From Burkholderiaceae bacterium (GTDB lineage: Bacteria; Pseudomonadota; Gammaproteobacteria; Burkholderiales; Burkholderiaceae_D), in assembly GCA_014379395.1 (NCBI GenBank), contig JACMLV010000838.1, forward strand, positions 1 to 5,536: a stretch of DNA of 5,536 nucleotides, given 5' to 3'. A model generated the notes under the pieces. The model was not told the DNA's origin. It made no database searches and saw nothing but the letters and a program-made list of their open reading frames with translations. A program made the position numbers and the translations under genes. Each line of letters begins with the position of its first letter. The stretch's first letter is position 1. Positions 4,822-5,536 of the stretch are shown piece by piece.

Positions 4822-5536
4822 GCCAGTTCCCGCATCTCGCAACGACTCTCCCGCGCACTCGACAGGTTCCGCTTCAACCTCCCCTCCAAGCTCCGCTTCC
4901 TGCGCGCGCATCTCCTGCCAATCCTGGCGTGGCCGCTGATCTGCCTGGGGGTGGCGCTGCTGCTCTGGACGGTGGTTGTCAGCAAATTGAACACGGACAA
5001 GGATTTCGTCGAACGAAACGCGCTAAGCCAGGCGGCGGCCTTGTCGCGCGCGGTCGGCAAGGGCTTGTCCCTGTCGATCTCGCATGTGGACGAGGTGAGC
5101 CAGTCGCTGCAGTTTCGGCGCGAACACGGCGAAACGATCGGCGATCTGGGCCAGGTGGCGCAAAACAGCGTCCTGCTGCGCGATTGGGTGGTGTTCGTCG
5201 GCATTCTGGACCGCGACGGCAACGTCGCGCGCAGCAACCACGGCGCGGCGCGCCTTCCCAATCTCGCCGGCGAGGAATATTTTCGCTCGCATCGCGCCGA
5301 CCCGACCCGCGGCCTGCGCATCGGCGCGCAAACCATGGGCCGCGCCAGCGGGCAGCTGGTGATCCGCTTCACGCGCCGGCTCGACGCGGCGGACGGCTCC
5401 TTCGATGGCGTGGTGGTGCTGGCCGTGCGGCCGAGCTACTTGACCAGCTTCTACGACGACATGAGCTTCGGCCAGCGGGGCTACCTCGGCATCCTCGGCG
5501 CGCATGGCGAGCTGTACGCCGCGCGGGCCGGCGGCG
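4819..5536 (+). CDS. Membrane-anchored sensor protein with Cache/PDC-like periplasmic domain (N-terminal part, cut by the window edge)
   Basis: The frame stays open from the ATG at 4819 to the right edge, giving 239 residues. A basic cytoplasmic N-terminus (about 1-30) precedes one transmembrane helix at about 33-54 (LPILAWPLICLGVALLLW region). A helical stretch rich in Ala and Ser follows (about 58-100), then an alpha/beta sensor-like region. There WVVFVGILDRDGNVARSN (about 123-140), EEYFRSHR and IRFTRRLD...FDGVVVLAV resemble the first half of double-Cache (PDC) domains that bind small ligands outside the cell. In Burkholderiales such N-termini commonly sit on GGDEF/EAL c-di-GMP enzymes or sensor histidine kinases. 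The output domain lies beyond the window, so I do not choose. The start is supported by AGG five bases upstream and by the position of the membrane helix. It is transcribed divergently from aroG and probably unrelated to it. Confidence 0.8.
   Translation, partial: MASSRISQRLSRALDRFRFNLPSKLRFLRAHLLPILAWPLICLGVALLLWTVVVSKLNTDKDFVERNALSQAAALSRAVGKGLSLSISHVDEVSQSLQFRREHGETIGDLGQVAQNSVLLRDWVVFVGILDRDGNVARSNHGAARLPNLAGEEYFRSHRADPTRGLRIGAQTMGRASGQLVIRFTRRLDAADGSFDGVVVLAVRPSYLTSFYDDMSFGQRGYLGILGAHGELYAARAGG

Noticed and set aside
4809..5372. Minus-strand open frame opposite the sensor gene
   Set aside because: It is Arg/Ser-rich and has no domain. The plus strand shows a membrane helix and a Cache-like pattern in a frame open to the window edge.

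Overview
The window is high-GC, strongly G/C-ending coding DNA typical of a betaproteobacterium. The AroG-type DAHP synthase and the oligopeptide-type ABC transporter resemble those of Burkholderiales, and Oxalobacteraceae (Massilia/Duganella-like) is my best guess. That placement comes from remembered family likeness, not from a search.

Positions 1-3114 (minus strand) hold the start of an ABC importer operon. In transcription order it encodes a periplasmic family-5 solute-binding protein (603 aa), a DppB/OppB-type permease (312 aa) and the N-terminal 111 residues of a DppC/OppC-type permease that runs off the left edge. The gaps are only 18 and 11 nt, so the genes are almost certainly co-transcribed. 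The 268-nt gap at 3115-3382 holds a strong terminator for the upstream gene and two further hairpins just ahead of the binding-protein gene.

Positions 3383-4698 (minus strand) hold the most interesting unit: aroG, a class I DAHP synthase that commits carbon to aromatic amino acid synthesis, with what looks like a complete ribosome-mediated attenuator in front of it. Reading along the minus strand there is a good sigma70-like promoter (4669-4698) and a 22-codon leader ORF with its own ribosome binding site (4575-4643) whose middle reads FTSYFYF. Segments able to form alternative RNA pairings follow (4566-4597), then a 9-bp GNRA-capped hairpin with eight T residues (4501-4527). The aroG ribosome binding site and ATG lie about 50 nt further on. 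The arrangement predicts that shortage of charged tRNA-Phe or tRNA-Tyr raises aroG expression. The enzyme also keeps most residues of the Phe feedback pocket known from E. coli AroG.

Positions 4699-4818 are a divergent intergenic region with a very stable GC hairpin and a duplicated ribosome-binding/start motif. From 4819 to the right edge (plus strand) runs the N-terminus of a membrane-anchored sensor protein: one transmembrane helix followed by an extracytoplasmic Cache/PDC-like domain. Its output domain (diguanylate cyclase, phosphodiesterase or histidine kinase) lies outside the window.
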